Source of the DNA: Baylisascaris procyonis
Taxonomy: Eukaryota; Nematoda; Chromadorea; Rhabditida; Ascarididae
Direction of reading: 5' to 3'
Assembly (NCBI GenBank): GCA_037389465.1
Contig: JAZARR010000171.1
Coordinates: 1,984,001 to 2,048,000 of the forward strand
DNA: 64,000 nucleotides
The position numbers and the translations under genes are program-made. Shown here one piece after another: positions 62,202 through 64,000 of the stretch (position 1 is the stretch's first letter; every line of letters starts with the position of its first letter). Below the pieces are notes generated by a model. That model saw nothing but the letters and a program-made list of their open reading frames with translations. It was not told the DNA's origin and did not search any database.

Positions 62202-63485
62202 GCTGAAAATTTCTTTGCAAAACGGCTCACTGATACGTTTGAAGAGCGCATAAAGTTAAATTTACGTAGTGCGACTGTATATATACGGTCGATGATAAAG
62301 AAAAGTGGAACGGAATAAATTCAAAAGAAGAGTAAAGCAATAAAATGAAGGTGCCTAAAGAAGGAAATTCGCCATTAGTAAATTCGCGGTGTTATCCACC
62401 TCTCAGGATGAATTTGAGATCGAGTTAGCTTCTAAATCGCCAAAACAATATAACAATGCTTGCCTTGCTGCCGTCCTCGGTTGCAATACGGAATCAGAGA
62501 AAAACTGAGGCTATGTGGATTATGGATGAGTGGATGACGTGGATGATGTAAATGACGTAGATGAAGCGGAACTATAAATTTAGTGGACGTGTTGATTCCT
62601 AGCACCTATCTCTGCACACAGCATAAATCGTGTTTTCTCACCTCGAGTCACATCCTATTACACATACTTATGTCTTTGTTCTGTAGCAATTCACACTATC
62701 ATATGATTCGAAAGCCCACAAATTGCTATCAAAGAATATTTGCATTGCAACGAATGCAATAGGACAGAACGATTGGAAAGAGCAACGAAAGCAGCACAAA
62801 TACTATTCGTTCACATGCATCAATGCATTACTGTCCCTTCGATATTACCGCTTGAAAATCACTGAATTTGAAATAACGAAACGTTGTGTGTCTAGCGCTC
62901 ACTAGCATGAATTCTATGCCAACTTTGAAAACAACCTGTCACCTCTGAAGGATGCAATGTACAACTGGTCTAGTTGCACTCTACGATATATGAAGTGGAG
63001 AGATGGTTATTGCATAGATGATATATCTTTATTCTTTTTATTTATTCATCCCTTTACTTAATTATCCTTTTATTTGCGCATTTAATTGTCATTTCATCGC
63101 CTAGCTAGAGCCAATGCAACAGTATACAGAAACTTGCATTTACTTGTCTCTCATGAATTTGTCTGCAATAATGGCTGATTTATAGTATATAATGGAAGTG
63201 CCACCTTTACATGGTTACTTATAAATGTTTCTTTATATTACGGTTGAGATGAAATGGGAATTTTTTGCCAGTTCATTGAAAATAATTTGCTAGCTTTCAC
63301 CATATACCTTACGTTCATTAGTTTTTCTGATGGGAAAAGAGATGAAAGCAGATTTCATTCTCTTACATCAGCTAAATATAACTAATTCAAAAATGCCAAC
63401 ACAAAACTGCTAACCAGATTAAATTCCATTCATCGTACAATCAGATAAAGGAAGTTCGCGAAACAATACTCTAAATGTCAACCAC

Positions 63486-63770
63486 ATGCTATTACATTCA
63501 CATTGGAATTCTCGTTTTTTACGTCACTTTGCATTTTCGCTTGCGATAGCTTCTTTTTTGTGCTCATGCGCATATATCTTGTATATGGTTGGCAATTTTA
63601 ACTCGGAAACCACAAAAGAAAGAGTAATGAAATTTAGTACTTATAATGCGCGTCATAGGACAACCTTCCAAAGTGTTTTAGAACGGAGCTGTGAAAATAT
63701 TGGTCGAAAAAAAAAACTTTACGTGCATTTTGCACCTTCAAATGCATTTGATTTCATAGCGATTAGGTGA
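63486..63770 (+). CDS. Candidate first exon of a type II membrane protein (runs off the window)
   Basis: ATG at 63486 starts a frame with a short basic N-tail (MLLHSHWNSRFLRH), one hydrophobic helix (FAFSLAIASFLCSCAYILYMV) and a hydrophilic stem with SETTKERVMKFSTYNARH and ERSCENIGRKKK. This is the layout of Golgi type II enzymes such as glycosyltransferases and sulfotransferases, but no catalytic region is in view. A donor could be ATTAG/GTGACG at about 63766. The remaining exons would lie to the right of the window. The chance of a false positive is appreciable because the frame is only 94 codons. Confidence 0.35.
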   Translation: MLLHSHWNSRFLRHFAFSLAIASFLCSCAYILYMVGNFNSETTKERVMKFSTYNARHRTTFQSVLERSCENIGRKKKLYVHFAPSNAFDFIAIR

Positions 63771-64000
63771 CGGAAAAACGAAGTTTTTTTTGGAAGGCTT
63801 TTACCGCCGCTCAGATCAGCTGACGTATGAAGTATTTATTCTGCATCAATATGGTTTAGTAGCAAAAAATTTTGCACCTTCGGTTGCTAAATGATGAAAA
63901 TGAGCAAAATGCAAAAAGCGCGCACTATGCCAGTCTTCTTAGTGCGACGCTTCTCCGTTTATTTCATTTTAAGGTGTCAAAGAATTATTCACTTTCAGCA

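Larger units (their letters stand above)
60887..63485. other. Globin 3' flank and intergenic region
   Basis: Nothing coding recognised. It contains a TA microsatellite (62110-62197) and an imperfect repeat of GTGGATGA-like words at 62514-62570. Confidence 0.6.

Noticed and set aside
62029..62220. Minus-strand frame rich in Tyr-Ile
   Set aside because: It is only the translation of the TA microsatellite.

Overview
The window is eukaryotic and almost certainly nematode nuclear DNA. It is AT-rich. Genes are sparse, with many small exons, introns of about 0.1 to 2 kb, and a very short, strict TTTCAG-type 3' splice site with almost no polypyrimidine tract. The gene content is also nematode: serpentine chemoreceptors, a protostome-type cytoplasmic intermediate filament protein with a lamin-like tail, and a small nematode-style globin. 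No operon of bacterial type, tRNA, rRNA, CRISPR or viral gene was recognised. The large introns suggest a parasitic or otherwise non-Caenorhabditis nematode, possibly clade III, but the species cannot be fixed from the sequence alone.

Layout, left to right. (1) 105-1305 (+) holds the last two exons of a serpentine receptor of the Sra/Srab/Sre type, cut by the left edge. (2) 6455-14197 (+) is a complete seven-exon Srx-type chemoreceptor of 340 aa, assembled by hand with matching phases at all six introns. (3) 21309-21475 (+) may be the 3' end of a third 7TM-like gene, and 23541-23932 (+) a short basic/proline-rich gene; both are weak. (4) 24841-38407 (+) is a complete 15-exon cytoplasmic intermediate filament gene of 612 aa, the best-supported locus here. 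(5) 45197-40306 (-) is an unrecognised multi-exon gene for a cysteine-rich, glycosylated, probably type I membrane protein; its 5' end was not found. (6) Candidate starts of single-pass type II membrane proteins lie at 48424 (+) and 63486 (+), the latter running off the right edge. (7) 58997-60886 (+) is a complete three-exon globin whose heme-pocket residues are abnormal.

The remainder is intergenic or intronic. It contains microsatellites (several TA, GA and ATT runs), a 20-bp minisatellite, perfect hairpins, a G13 run and a few weak dispersed repeats. The left third is a chemosensory-receptor neighbourhood; the middle gene is cytoskeletal; the globin and the membrane-protein candidates show no functional link to them. 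The most unusual items are the globin with tyrosine at the proximal histidine position, the unrecognised minus-strand cysteine-rich membrane protein, and the triplicated 5' splice site after exon 13 of the intermediate filament gene.
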